DNA of 64,000 bases, taken from positions 16,298,501 through 16,362,500 of the forward strand of contig NC_012870.2 in NCBI RefSeq assembly GCF_000003195.3, read 5' to 3'. The stretch is from Sorghum bicolor (Eukaryota > Streptophyta > Magnoliopsida > Poales > Poaceae). The notes under the pieces are model-generated. The model did no database searches, was not told the origin of the DNA, and saw only the letters and a program-made list of their open reading frames with translations. Positions 32,261 to 43,790 of this stretch are shown here, in pieces; the stretch's first letter is position 1; every line of letters starts with the position of its first letter. Position numbers and translations under genes: made by a program.

Positions 32261-33760
32261 ATGAAGATTGATCAACATCCTTTCCCAACGAATATGCTGG
32301 ATGCTAAGGGAAAGGCCAAGGTCTTGACATCGGAAGCAGCTGAAAGAAGTGCATCGGTGGATCCTCAGCATCAGATCACTACTCCCGATGCAAAAGGGAA
32401 AGGCTTGATCCAGGAGGGAAGTAACTCGGGATGGCCTCCCCGATCTGGTATTGTGATAACTCATAGAAGGCCTCGGGAAACTTGGCAGCAACGTGAGGAT
32501 CGGTATCGGCGCCAGCAAGAAGAGTATCATCGGCAAGAAGAAAGACGCCGACAGGAGTGGAATCGGCACAAGGACCACTGGAACTACCCATTCTTTATCC
32601 ATTGCTGGGAGCAGAACATCAAATTGCCTACTATTAGAGATTGCCCTGAGTGCAATGGTTATGATCGGTATGACAGATCCGACCGGCGTTATCACAATGA
32701 TGATCGGCAATTTAATGGGCCGATTAGGGGGAGAGCGTCGGTTCATGACCGACTAGGGGGCAGACTCAGTGTGCATGATAGGCTTGGTGATCGTGTTGAA
32801 TATTTTCCTAAGAATCAGGAAGAGCTTGAGGAGATAGCTAATGCACGAGTTCCCGATGAGTTCATATTTTGTAGGGATGCTAACACTTATTGGATGGAGT
32901 CAAGGGAACATCGTCGTCCATCGGCAAGGCAGTCACCACTTCCCCCATGGTGTCCAGAGGGGTTGACTAAAACACAGAAAAGGAGACTGCAGCACGAAAG
33001 ACGAGAAGAGCTAAGCAAGGGCGAGAACTCTGGCCAATCTGGGGATCAGCAACAATCAGATCCTAAGGGGAAAGGGCCATTGGCAGATGTTAACATGGTA
33101 TTTATGTTGCCGATGGAATTCCTTGCGCCGTCCAGCGATGATGAGGAGTTGGAGTTTTCCAACCAGATAGCTCAATTGGCTCTAGATCCGATGACGGCTA
33201 TCTTTGAAAAGCCTACTGAAAATGAAAGGCAGCATCTTAAAGCTTTGTTTGTCAAAGGAAGGGTTGATGGTCAGCCAATGACCAAGATATTAATTGATGG
33301 TGGAGCAGCTATCAACATCATACCATACGCAGTATATCGGAAGCTGGGGAAAGGGGATCAAGATTTGACCAAGACCGATATGATGCTAAAAGACTTCGAG
33401 GGAAATGTGTCTCCAGTTAAGGGGGCAATTTGTGTCAAGTTGACCATCGGCAGCAAAACCTTGCCGACGACTTTCTTCGTGATCAGTGGGAATGGTGCCT
33501 ATAATCTGTTGCTAGGGAGAGATTGGATTCATGCCAATTGTTGCATCCCGTCTACAATGCACCAATGCTTGGTTCTGTGGGTAGGTGACAAGATTGAGAT
33601 TGTCCCGGGAGATTCTTCTTATGTCATTGCATCGGCAGAAGCAGATACCTATGAGAGAACTAGGTGTATATCGGGAGAAGTTTGGGAGAAGGAGTTCCTC
33701 AAAGTTGCCGATTATGAAATTCCACCGATCCAAGCAGTCGGTTCTGATGAAGAGTTTTAA
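32261..33760 (+). pseudogene. Tat copy 2 gag tail and protease
   Basis: A 499-codon open frame: Arg/Glu-rich basic tail, CPFFIHCWEQ segment, two near-identical ASVHDRLGGRLSVHDRLGDR units, then the retropepsin domain with LIDGGAAINI and LLLGRDWIHANC. It ends EEF, TAA TAG. The RT frame overlaps in the -1 register, as in copy 1. Asp-Gly-Gly replaces the common Asp-Ser/Thr-Gly at the active site. Confidence 0.85.
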
Positions 33761-35640
33761 TAGATAGGTTCGCCGATGATGGAAAGTTAGGCTAGGGATT
33801 CACATCGGCTGATGATTTGGCAGAGGTAGATATAGGTAGTGGTGATAAACCTAGGCCTACTTTTATTAGTGCTAAGTTAAATTATGAGTGTAAGCAGTAG
33901 TTAACCGATTTGTTAAAGGAATATAAAGATTGCTTTGCTTGGGATTATACTGAGATGCCTGGTTTAGACCGATCAATTGTTGAACATCGGTTACCCATTA
34001 AGTCTAGATTTCGGCCACATCAACAGCCAGCTCGCCGATGTAATCCTAATATTCTTCCTGATATTAAGGCCGAAATAACCAGACTTATTGAAGCTAAATT
34101 TATTCGGCAGTGTCGGTATGCCGAGTGGATTTCTAATGTTGTTCCGGTTTACAAGAAAAATGGGAAGCTTTGGGTCTGCATTGATTTCAGAAATCTTAAT
34201 AAAGCTACACCGATGGATGGCTACCCAATGCCAGTTGCCGATCTACTAGTTGATGCTGCGGCCGGGCATCGGATCATCAGCTTTATGGATGGCAATGCAG
34301 GATACAATCAGATATTCATGGCTGAAGAGGATATTCCAAAGACTCCATTTAGATGTCCTGGTCATGTTGGGTTGTTTGAATGGATAGTCATGACCTTTGG
34401 CTTGAAAAATGCTAGTGCTACCTATCAGAGGGCTATGAATTTTATATTTCATGAGTTCATCGGCAAGCTGGTGGAAATTTATATTGATGATGTGGTGGTT
34501 AAGTCTGGAGACTTCATAAAGCATCTTGCCGATTTGCAAAAGGTGTTAGAATGCACAACGAAGCATGGTTTGAAGATGAATCCCAATAAGTGTGCATTTG
34601 GTGTATCAGCAGGACAATTCCTTGGTTTCATGGTGCATCAAAGGGGGATTGAAATTAGTCGAAGATCTATTGATGCTATCAACAAAATAGTTGCTCCTAC
34701 CAACAAGACTGAGCTTCAATCCTTGATCAGCAAGGTAAATTTTATCAGGAGGTTTATATCTAATTTGTCTGGTAAGATTCGTGCTTTCAGTCCTTTACTT
34801 AAGTTGAAAGTCGATCAAGAGTTCATCTGGGGGAAAGAGCAGCAGTTGGCCTTAGATGAAATCAAGAAGTATTTAGTAAATCCTCCAGTTCTGATTCCAC
34901 CTCAGCAGGGAAAGCCCTTCATATTATATTTATCTACCGATGGTATGGTCATCGGTTCGGCTTTAATTCAAGAATTTGAAGGGAAGGAACGTGTGATTTA
35001 CTATTTAAGCAGGAGATTGGTTGATGCTGAGACCAGGTATTCGGCCATTGAAAAGTTATGTTTGTGTCTTTATTTCTCATGTATTAAGTTGAGACACTAT
35101 TTGTTATCGGCTGAATGCACTGTCATATGCAAAGACGATGTGGTCCGATATATGCTGTCTATGCCGATTATGAGTGGCAGGATCGGTAAGTGGATTTTGG
35201 CATTGTCAGAATTCGATTTGCGTTACGAATCGGCTAAGGCGGTTAAGGGACAGATTATGGCCGATTTTGTAACTCAACATTGCGGTACAGTGAAGACTTT
35301 AGAAATTGTACCTTGGACGCTCTTCTTTGATGGATCCACGTGTGACCGGGGGGCAGGGATCGGCATAGTGTTAATTTCCCCTCAGGGAAAGAAGTACGAG
35401 TTCTCCTTGCCGATTGTTGCCACGTCAACAAATAATTAGGCTGAGTATCAAGCTTTGATAAAGGGGTTGGAATTACTAAGGGAAGTTCATGCTGATGCTG
35501 TTGAAATCTTCGGGGATTCTATGCTGGTTATAAATCAATTGGCCGGAAGCTATGAATGCCGAAGTGAAGTCTTGATAACTTATCACGAAAGGAGTATGCA
35601 ACTGTTAAAGGAATTCAAGGATTTCTGATTAGAGCATGTT
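33761..35640 (+). pseudogene. Tat copy 2 RT, RNase H and archaeal-type RNase H
   Basis: The longest frame (33910-35439, 509 codons) covers RT with CIDFRNLNKAT, FMDGNAGYNQI, TFGLKNASATYQR and the catalytic YIDDVVV near 34480, RNase H (LYLSTDGMVIGSALIQ), and the start of the second RNase H (LFFDGSTCDRGAGIGIVL). Breaks: TAG 33898-33900 and TAG 35437-35439 (both CAG/CAA in copy 1), and TGA 35626-35628 (CGA in copy 1). The dual RNase H places it in the Tat lineage. Confidence 0.88.
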
Positions 35641-36992
35641 CCTCGGTTGCACAATGAAGAGGCCAATCGGTTGGCTCAACAAGCCTCAGGATATCAGCCC
35701 ATGATAAACGCAGTATCGGCAATCAGTGCCGATGATTGGAGAAAAGAAATCTTTGATTACTTAAAGGATCCATCCAAGAAAGTTGAGAGGCGTGTTCGGT
35801 TTCAAGCTACCAAGTATGTGCTCCTCGAAGATGAATTATATTATCGAACTATTGATGGGATTCTTCTCAGGTGCTTAGGTGATGATGAGGCTAGAAGTTT
35901 GATGGGAGAGATCCATGAGGGGGTGTGTGGAGCACATCAGTCGGCATTTAAGATGAAGTGGATGATCAGAAGAAATGGTTATTATTGGCCGACTATACTT
36001 GAGGATTGCTTTAAGTATTTCAAAGGGTGTCAAGGATGTCAGAAGTTTGGCAATGTCTAAAGAGCACCCGCATCGGCCATGAATCCCATTATTAAACCTT
36101 GGCCGTTCCGAGGATGGGCTATTGACTTGATCGGCCAGATTTATCCGCCATCCAGCAAAGGACATAAGTTTATCTTGGTTGCCACCGATTATTTCACCAA
36201 GTGGGTTGAAGCTATTCCTTTAAAGAAAGTTACATCGGCCAATATGATCGATTTTGTGAAAGAGCATATTATTTACCGATTTGGAATTCCTCAAACAATT
36301 ACTATCGATCAGGGTACTATGTTCACATGAGGGGAGTTTGATGAATTTGCAATCGGTATGGGAATTAAAGTATTAAACTCTTCTCCTTATTATGCTCAAG
36401 CTAATGGGCAGGCTGAGGCATCTAACAAAGGAATTATCAAGCTTATTAAGTGGAAGATTGAAGAAAATCCTAGGAGGTGGCACACGTTGTTAAATGAAGT
36501 TTATGGTCGTATCGGATGGCTTGTCATGGATCGACCAAGGTTTCACCTTATCAGTTGGTGTATGGGCATGATGCAGTGTTACCTTGGGAAATTAAGACTG
36601 GGTCTAGGCGACTATCTTTTCAGGATCAATTGGCTGCCGATGATTATGCTACTTTGATGACAGACGAGTTGGATGATCTAGCAGGGCATCGGCTAAGGGC
36701 TCTGATGAGTATAGAAGAGAATAAGAAAAGAGTTGCTAGATGGTATGATAAAAAGGTAAAAGCTAAGGAGTTTGTCGATGGAGACTTAGTATGGAAACTA
36801 ATCTTACTGATCGGGACTAAAAGTTCAAAATTTGGGAAGTGGTCTCCCAATTGGGAAGGTCCCTATCGGGTAAATCGGTCTGCTCCTGGCAATGCCTATA
36901 TCTTAGAAACTCTCGAAGGAGTTGAATTCCCCAGAGCATTGAATGGCAAGTATTTAAAGAAATATCACCCAAGCATATGGGTTGATGCATAA
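35641..36992 (+). pseudogene. Tat copy 2 integrase
   Basis: His-His-Cys-Cys zinc finger at about 35912-36050, catalytic Asp near 36127 (AIDLIGQIY) and 36307 (TIDQGTMF), and Glu near 36417 (GQAEASNKG) in a DD35E pattern; the C-terminal domain runs to TAA at 36990-36992. Breaks: TAA 36058-36060 (CAA in copy 1), TGA 36328-36330, and a frameshift between 36500 and 36660. Confidence 0.85.
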
Positions 36993-37149
36993 GGGTTTAA
37001 AATGCCAATAACATTCCTATCGGCTAGATCAAAGTGTGTCTGGGGCTAAACTCAATGTTTTAAAAGGTGCCGATAACAGTCCTATCGGCTAGACCAAAAT
37101 ATCAGGAGGATTGGAAAGAAGAGTGCAGGGTATGTCGCCGATGAAGAGT

Positions 37150-40100
37150 TCACATGTTCAACAGCGCCTGGATTGTCGATATAGCGCACAGACGGATCTG
37201 GTTGGCTTCTTCTATTTCCTTCACGTCATCATCGCCAGAACCTTCTAGTGGTTTCAGCTTCTTCTTCATCTGTAGTGCTTGGTGGGCTTGGATATTTCGC
37301 TCTTGTTCAAGAAGCTTGATCATTTTAGGCAGCTGGCTTTCTTCTTGTTGGGCTTGAGATAAGGCTTCTTCTACTTGTTTGAGTTCTGCCAACAGGGCTT
37401 CCCTTCTCGCCGATAGATCAGAAATCTTTTGCTTCAATACATCTCCTGAGGATGTCAAAATGCCGATGTTCTTGTGCTTCTCATCGGCAAGGAGCTTTAT
37501 TTTCATCATCTCCTCAGAGAGCTGAGCGTGAGCAGCTCTATCGGCAAGACGCTGGGTAGCCTTTTGGTACTGCAATTGACGACTCTCTAGGTGTGCAGCT
37601 TGAAAAAGGATTTCTCGGCATCGGCGGGGATTTGGCCTCTGAGGGTCTTGAACAAGGCCTTGGCTAGGTCGGAGTCATCGACCAACTGGGCTGTGTCTTG
37701 ATGGAGGAGGGCTGATAATTCTTCTAACTTTGCCCTGATTTCTGCCGATGTGATCCCAACTGCTCGAGAAGAACTTGCCTCCTCGCCTTCATCCTCAGAG
37801 ATGTCGATGGCAAAGGAGAACAAGCTGTCAGGAGAGTCTTGTTCCTGAAAAAGAAAATAAAATAAGTTATTCTATGATCAAGCACTGGTAAACAATACGG
37901 GTAGAGATCGGGTAACTTACTTGTTTCAGAGCTATCTCTCACCTCTGACCGATTGAAGCCGATGGAATTACGGGCTGATCGGCTGGAGTTGCCGATGAGA
38001 TTATGTCAGCTGAAAGGGTAACAGAGATAATTATAAGACGGAAGAGTAGGTTCATTGGCAATGATGAGTATGTTACCTTGAGGGGGAGCAATACTTGTTT
38101 GGATTGAGGAAACTACCGATGCTATAATTGAACTTGCTGGATCGGCAGTTTGCTCGTGCACGTCAGCCGATGTGTCTTCTGGCTGGGGTTCTTCTGCATG
38201 AGGTTCTTCTTGTAGCTGAGGAGGAGATGGTGCTTGTTGTATTTGAACTTCTGGAGATGAAGGAGAAGATTCCACTGGGATTGGAGACACTGGGGGAGGG
38301 GAAGGTATTGCTGTCTTCCGGCGCTTCGCCTGGGTTCTGGTGCTCTTGGAGCTTTTCCTCTTTGGTTGGCTGGACTGGGGAGCATCGGCTGTCACACCTC
38401 TAATCTTTACCGATGTGTCGGTTTGCTGATACAATAATGAAAATTTGTGAGTGCAAGTGTAACAGATGTAAGAAGGGAATCGGTATGGGTAAAAGAATTT
38501 GAAAATTTACCTTGAAGGCTTGTGCTAAAGTAGAGGCAGCTACCGATGGAGATGCCTTCGTCCGCTTGGTGGCAACTTTCTTGAGACGTGCACCCCGATG
38601 CATTATAGCGGCTAGGGATGGAGAGTTGTTGCCGATCAAAGAAATCGGACCTGATGGAAGGAGCTCAATCGGCTTACCACTCCTGCTCACCGATGGGGGT
38701 GTGTTATCAACCTATAATATAACAACAGAAAGTGAGTTACCGATGAAAGTAAAAGTGAAATTGAAACATCGGTTTGAAAATACTTACAGTATTATCGGGG
38801 ACTCTGTACTGAGGGTCGATCATGCCGCGGCACGTGAGAGCCGATTTGCAGAACAAATGCTCTTTCCATTCTTCCCACCATTGTTTGTATGCCTGAGTAA
38901 TGAAGAGGGCTGGGATCCAATCTGATAGATCGGCGTCTATATCGGCATTTGGTGGCAGTTGAGCTATTCTGGTCCACTCGAGAAGACTAGTGATGATTTC
39001 CCTGGGTTTTATCACATTGGCATAACAAAGTGCAATCGGCAGCTGACCGAAAGCTAGTTGACGAGCTAGTGCCAATGGGTTGTAGAATTCGTAGGTCTGG
39101 ATGGAAGCTTTTCCACCACCAAAGAAGTTAACTGGTATGGCTCTTGGGGTGATGATTGCCATCATCACATCGTGATCCTTATTGAGAGCATCATTGAACG
39201 GATGGAAGACCAAAGGAAATCTGGTGTCCGGATCTTCATAAGGCATCCATGCTCACTGTTCTCTGGTCAGGCCTTCGTACAGGGTCTGAAAGAATCGGCT
39301 AACCTGGTCTGCGTTACCACCTGTACCAGGTAAAACTATGGCAGCCTCGCCAAAGTTCAGAGGAGGACGAGTTGCCGATTCTTCTTCATCCAATTCATAA
39401 TCCTCGGCTATGTCCCTGGAGAAGCATTGTGCGAAGAGGTCGAACTCAAGACGCTTGTGCATATGGAGGCTAAGCCACATATTGATGAACCACCAGGGAC
39501 CCCCTAAGTTGCCGATGGGTTGGCTGAGCATGAGTTTCTTGGCTACTTGATGGAGGAGGTGGTAAGTCGAGCCGAGCAAGTATCGGCCGAGGGGAAATCG
39601 GCCACCATTAGCTAATCTTTCTGCTGCTGCTAAGTAGACAGAAGTTGGTCTGCCGATCGGCCACAAAATACAAATTTATCCAACCACATGTTCAGGAAGG
39701 TGGTTTGTTCCTTTATGTTGACAGGCCCTGTTCTACGGTATTTTTGGATGTACCCAGACCAACCGCCGATAGAACGGGTTTCCACTTTAGCACTAGGTGT
39801 GGTGTCAAATATGTGACTACTATCGGCAGTGGATATATCTAAGTCGGTGAGCATTGAGCACATCGGCAAGAGTGGGAGAAGCAGGGCCATGGCCGAAAAC
39901 AAAAGCATTAAGTGTGTCTGACCAGAAATATGATGCAGCAATTAGCAGTGATTCATTCCTATGCATATCGGCAAGAGACAGTCTACTGGTCCAGTTTTTG
40001 CTCGCCCCATTGAACTTCATTTGAATGGCTGACTCTCAAGAACCAATCCTTCCATCCCTTGGTAGGACTGGGCCAAGAGCGGAAGGTATCTTTCCACAGA

Positions 40101-40379
40101 TCTAGAGAAAAGTTCTCGGCTCTAAAGGGGATTCTGTTTGTCTCTGCGTTGATCAGATCGGTAGGATCTGGGTTCCCTAGTGGATCGAGACATTGGAGGT
40201 GTGGTTGATCGGTAGGGATGACAATTCTATTGGACAGATCCTAATAGTTTTTGGGGGTAAAAAGAAGAACAAAAGAAAAAAAAGGTATTCAGTAAGATGA
40301 ACTGCGGATGAACAGGAGTGCAGTAAAAATACAAGAGAGAAGTAGAACTGACCTCAGGCACGATGAAGTTGACGGCCAT
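37150..40379 (-). pseudogene. Antisense PMD-domain gene of Tat copy 2 (spliced)
   Basis: Minus-strand exons inferred: 40379-40353 (start codon, nine codons), 40240-38788 (PMD domain), 38711-38511 (201 nt), 38425-38077 (349 nt, proline-rich with basic KRKSSK and KRRK runs that look like nuclear localisation signals), 38009-37921 (89 nt) and 37844-37150 (Glu/Gln/Lys coiled coil). Each intron is short (80-125 nt), starts GT and ends with a pyrimidine tract and AG, and phases join correctly. The PMD is recognised from WKDWFLRVSHSNE, GHGPASPTLADV and GGRFPLGRYLLGS. Breaks: frameshifts near 40005, 39850 and 39655, TGA near 39256 (copy 3 has CAA), TGA in the 89-nt exon (CGA in origin) and a frameshift near 37610. 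Extra antisense ORFs are known in Tat elements; function unknown. Confidence 0.75.
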
Positions 40380-40528
40380 CTCCTAGAAGGGGAGAAGATT
40401 GAGAAATTGGGGGTTGTTGGAGGAGGTTCTTGTTGAAGTTCTTGGAGCTCTCGAACAGTGCCGCCGCTAGAAAAGTAGAGTTGGGGCTGTAGAATGATGC
40501 GATGGAGAAGGAGTACACGAGAAGGAAC

Positions 40529-40536
40529 TATTTATA
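40529..40536 (-). promoter_or_regulatory. TATA box of the antisense PMD gene
   Basis: CCTATAAATAG on the minus strand, 150 bases before the PMD gene ATG (40379). The leader downstream (40520-40380) is free of other ATG-initiated long frames. This gives the antisense gene a promoter independent of the LTR. Confidence 0.6.
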
Positions 40537-40924
40537 GGACAAAACGGGCAAGGGCAAATCTGACTTATCTCTTCGTCGTATCCATGAAATTCAAGGATAC
40601 TCAGGTGGATATGGTAACTGTTCGCATGGTAATCAAGGGATTGCGCAGGTGGTTTGACAGGAAGCGGTCATAATCTAGAGATATTTCACTGTGCGGGATT
40701 TCCTGGTCGGTCCATCGGTAGCTCCTTCTAACGGTAATATTGCCGATGGGCGAATAAAGTGGAGATGTCCAGCTTGGGAGGTTGAGGAATTCGAGGGATC
40801 TGCGGAAGAATCGGGCCAGAGTTGTTCGATTTCAACGGTCGGTTACCAAATTGAGAGGATTAATTGCGGAAAGGCATCATTACTGCAGAGAATTTTGGAG
40901 CATTAATGATTTTATACTCCGAAA

Positions 40925-40936
40925 TTGGGGGGCATG
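40925..40936 (+). promoter_or_regulatory. Polypurine tract of Tat copy 2
   Basis: TTGGGGGGCATG lies immediately before the 3' LTR at 40937, the expected place of the plus-strand primer. Confidence 0.7.
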
Positions 40937-41640
40937 TGTTGACACCGTTTTTGGACACATACCCAGGATCGGTAGAGTATAGATCGGCAAGATAGGGCAA
41001 CAGTAACTGGTCTGCAGGGGAGTTGCCGATGAAGGTGGTTGCCGATGAAGGGACGGCTGAATGTGACTAAGTCTATGAGTGGTGACGCGTTCATGCCGAT
41101 GGTCAGCATTAGCCTTGTCGATGGCTACGATGAGGAGTCTGCCGATGACTTAGAAGGAGAACATGAAGGTTGCCGATTGGTCCATGGTAGTGTCCCAGTT
41201 TGTCACGGGAGGATAGTTTTGTGCTTTCCTTAGTTATTTAAATCGTTTTATATACGGATTCTGTTTAATTTGGAATTCGAGTCCTAGTCGTGTCTGATTG
41301 TAGCTCTTTGAGCAGGGTATAAATGTAGACCCTCGGGCCTTGTAATCAATCAATCAAACACAAGTTTTTACTCATATTCCAGCATCTACTATTTCGACGA
41401 CTTCGTCATATTTTCCTTTTTATTACGAGTTCTTAGGAGTTCGTCGACTTAAGCTCGGCGTATTCTCGAGTTCCGTGTGAATACCTCTTGGCCGTGGCAT
41501 CCGGGCGCATCGCTGTTGTCAGGACCAAAGTATTCGAGTTATCACCTTTGCCGATAGTAAGGTCAAATCGGCTGGCACGCCTTAACGTTTGAAATCGGGT
41601 ATTAGCCCTTTGTGTTTGCAGATCCACTTTTGCATCAACA
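40937..41640 (+). repeat. 3' LTR of Tat copy 2
   Basis: 704 bp, the same ends as the 5' LTR. It lacks two CAAT units and carries about 25 substitutions relative to the 5' LTR. TATA box at 41318-41324. It is followed by the ACAAT target duplication at 41641-41645. Confidence 0.93.
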
Positions 41641-41645
41641 ACAAT

Positions 41646-42373
41646 AAAACAAGAACTTACTAGAATTTAGAAGTCGAAATACTGAAGAATCCTAGGAGCA
41701 AGCTTTGGGTTAGGAGAACTTGATCCCGCATGTACAAACTCGGAGTAGACACTGACAGGCCGGGCTTCCTCCGATCTACACCTCCACTCTATCTCTCTCA
41801 ATCTAGTAGAAACTAGAAGATCTATTTCTACTCACATTGGTTGCTAAGCCTAAAATGAAATTTTATTTACAGGAGAGATTTTCCTTCGAGGGCTCCTCTC
41901 AACTCTATGATGAACTTGTCTCCTCCAGGGGCCAGGGGGTCTGGTTTTATAGTCCCCTCAAGTGAACGTGAGCCGTTGGATCAAACCGACATTGATTGGA
42001 CGATTATCCTTAATCCTTTAGGTCGGTGGAGCATCGTCCGCGAAAAGAGTCCTGAACCAAGTCCAGGAGGGGGCGGGCGCCCAGGTCAACTGGGCGAGCG
42101 CCCAGTGACTGGCCCCGTTCGGCCTCCGCTTCCTTCCCGTGGCTTCTGGAGTCTTCTAGATGGTAGAAAATTGCGCGGTGTGTTGATATCTCTATGTAAT
42201 CCCGACATGTGGGCCTTTCTTCCTTATTTCCTTATAACCCCCTGCAGAAACAGATAAACAACAAAACTCGTCGAATTCTGTCAGATTAAACCCTAATTCT
42301 AGGTGTTGTTTGCATATTGGTCCTTTCTCTTGTTTATTTGATAATTAAAATTGATACTTAAGAACCGTCAACA
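41646..42373 (-). repeat. Athila B 3' LTR, right piece
   Basis: Continues the LTR after the Tat insertion and ends GAACCGTCAACA. TATA box TATAAAA at 41950-41944 (minus) and paired GGGCGCCC-like palindromes at 42066-42104. The CACTA target site (near 42348) is unoccupied here. Confidence 0.9.
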
Positions 42374-43790
42374 AATACCCCCATACTTAGGCTTTTTCTC
42401 GTCCTCCAGAAAAGGATGGTTAAGAACAATATCTGGGGTAAAACATTTTTAAAACATTCTCTTCATAACTGCGGGGTGTTAAAATCCACTATGTACTATA
42501 GTCAGGGAAGTATATGGTTAAGAGTAAAGATCCTTTCTTCTCAATCCTGTCACTTGGAGTTTTTGTATATTTTTTAAAAGAAAGTTAGCATACCTTTTAT
42601 CCTCATAGGTTCTCTCAGATCACTCATTATCTTTTATATATCTCACTGAGGCTGTTTTAATTTGCAAAAATTCTCAAGCATACTTACTTTGTATTTATTG
42701 CCTGATCAAAACGGGATCCGAGGAGGGGAATGTCATACTCTTAGATCAAAGACTTTGGAAATTAAAATCTTTGTCAACTCTTGCTGGCATATTGCTTATT
42801 AGAGGGACCATGGGCTATCATTTTCTCTTTTTTTCTCTTCTCTCTTTTCTTTTTTTAAGTGGATACCGAGGTACCCCTAATTCTACTGCTGGACACTTGT
42901 CCATTTTTTCTGCAAGGTTGTCGAGCACTTGCTCCTTTTTATTTCCTCGAAATATCTTTATTTTTGCATAGCCGATGCCTCTAATGCAATAATACTTCGG
43001 AAGAGTGAATCTTTCTGAATAAATGTCTTGATCTTAGGAGCATGATGAATCTCTCAACAAGGGTCTAACTCATTGAACAAACTCAATACAGAGTAGATAG
43101 CTTCTATAATCATAATTAATATTTTCAGGTTTATCAGGCATATAAAACATTGAGGATGGTAGCTATAAATTTTTTGAATAAATTCTCCAAGCAACAATGA
43201 TATCAAGAATAAGAAACTCATACTCTACCGTCTCACATTCCACAATGACTTAAGTAACACAGGGTTTTAAAATGATTTTCAATAATTCCAAGTTTCAGGA
43301 AATATCACAGAGTGAGATTAATCATGTTTAGAAACATTTTAATCTTTTTAATTTATCATGTCGGAAACAATATTCTGCATAATCTAAGATATATATGAGT
43401 ATGTGTAAAATGTGCAGAGTGTGTACCTGAATCGTGGAGCGGTGTAGTCGAAGTGTGTTTGGCATGTCGAGGGATCTCCCCCATACTTGTTTTCTGCTTT
43501 CTTGCACAAAAATAAAGTAGAGACACACAAGACATAATAATAATAATAATACTCTTTATTAATCTTGAGGCATTTATTACAAATGACTAGTAGCAAACTG
43601 ACGATAATAGTAAACCTAAACCAAATTTAAAGATAGATAACTAAAATGCATTGCCTCAAGGTCTAATCTAGATAACTTAGCGGCGCTCTAACTCCTTAAT
43701 CTTCTTAATGGCACTAGCAAAATCCTGCCTAAGGCCTAGTATAACGGTGCTGTGGTTAGAGAGCTGCCTAGTGAGGGAATTAACCGAGGA
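42374..43790 (-). other. Athila B 3' internal region and polypurine tract
   Basis: Directly inside the 3' LTR, the minus strand reads AGTATGGGGGTATT (42374-42388), a polypurine tract. Beyond it no frame above about 70 codons is convincing. (TAA)n at 43534-43551 is a microsatellite. Confidence 0.7.

Larger units (their letters stand above)
27723..41640 (+). mobile_element. Tat-lineage Ty3/gypsy element, copy 2 (nearly complete)
   Basis: Both LTRs are present (27723-28434 and 40937-41640). They are flanked by perfect ACAAT target duplications (27718-27722 and 41641-41645). Joining the flanks restores the LTR sequence seen at 49700-49730. Order: LTR, primer site, gag, protease, RT, RNase H, archaeal-type RNase H, integrase, antisense PMD gene, polypurine tract, LTR. 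A 1,654-bp LTR-like insertion splits gag. By eye the LTRs differ by about 25 substitutions plus one 8-bp repeat-unit change, suggesting insertion on the order of one million years ago under usual grass rates (inference). Confidence 0.93.
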
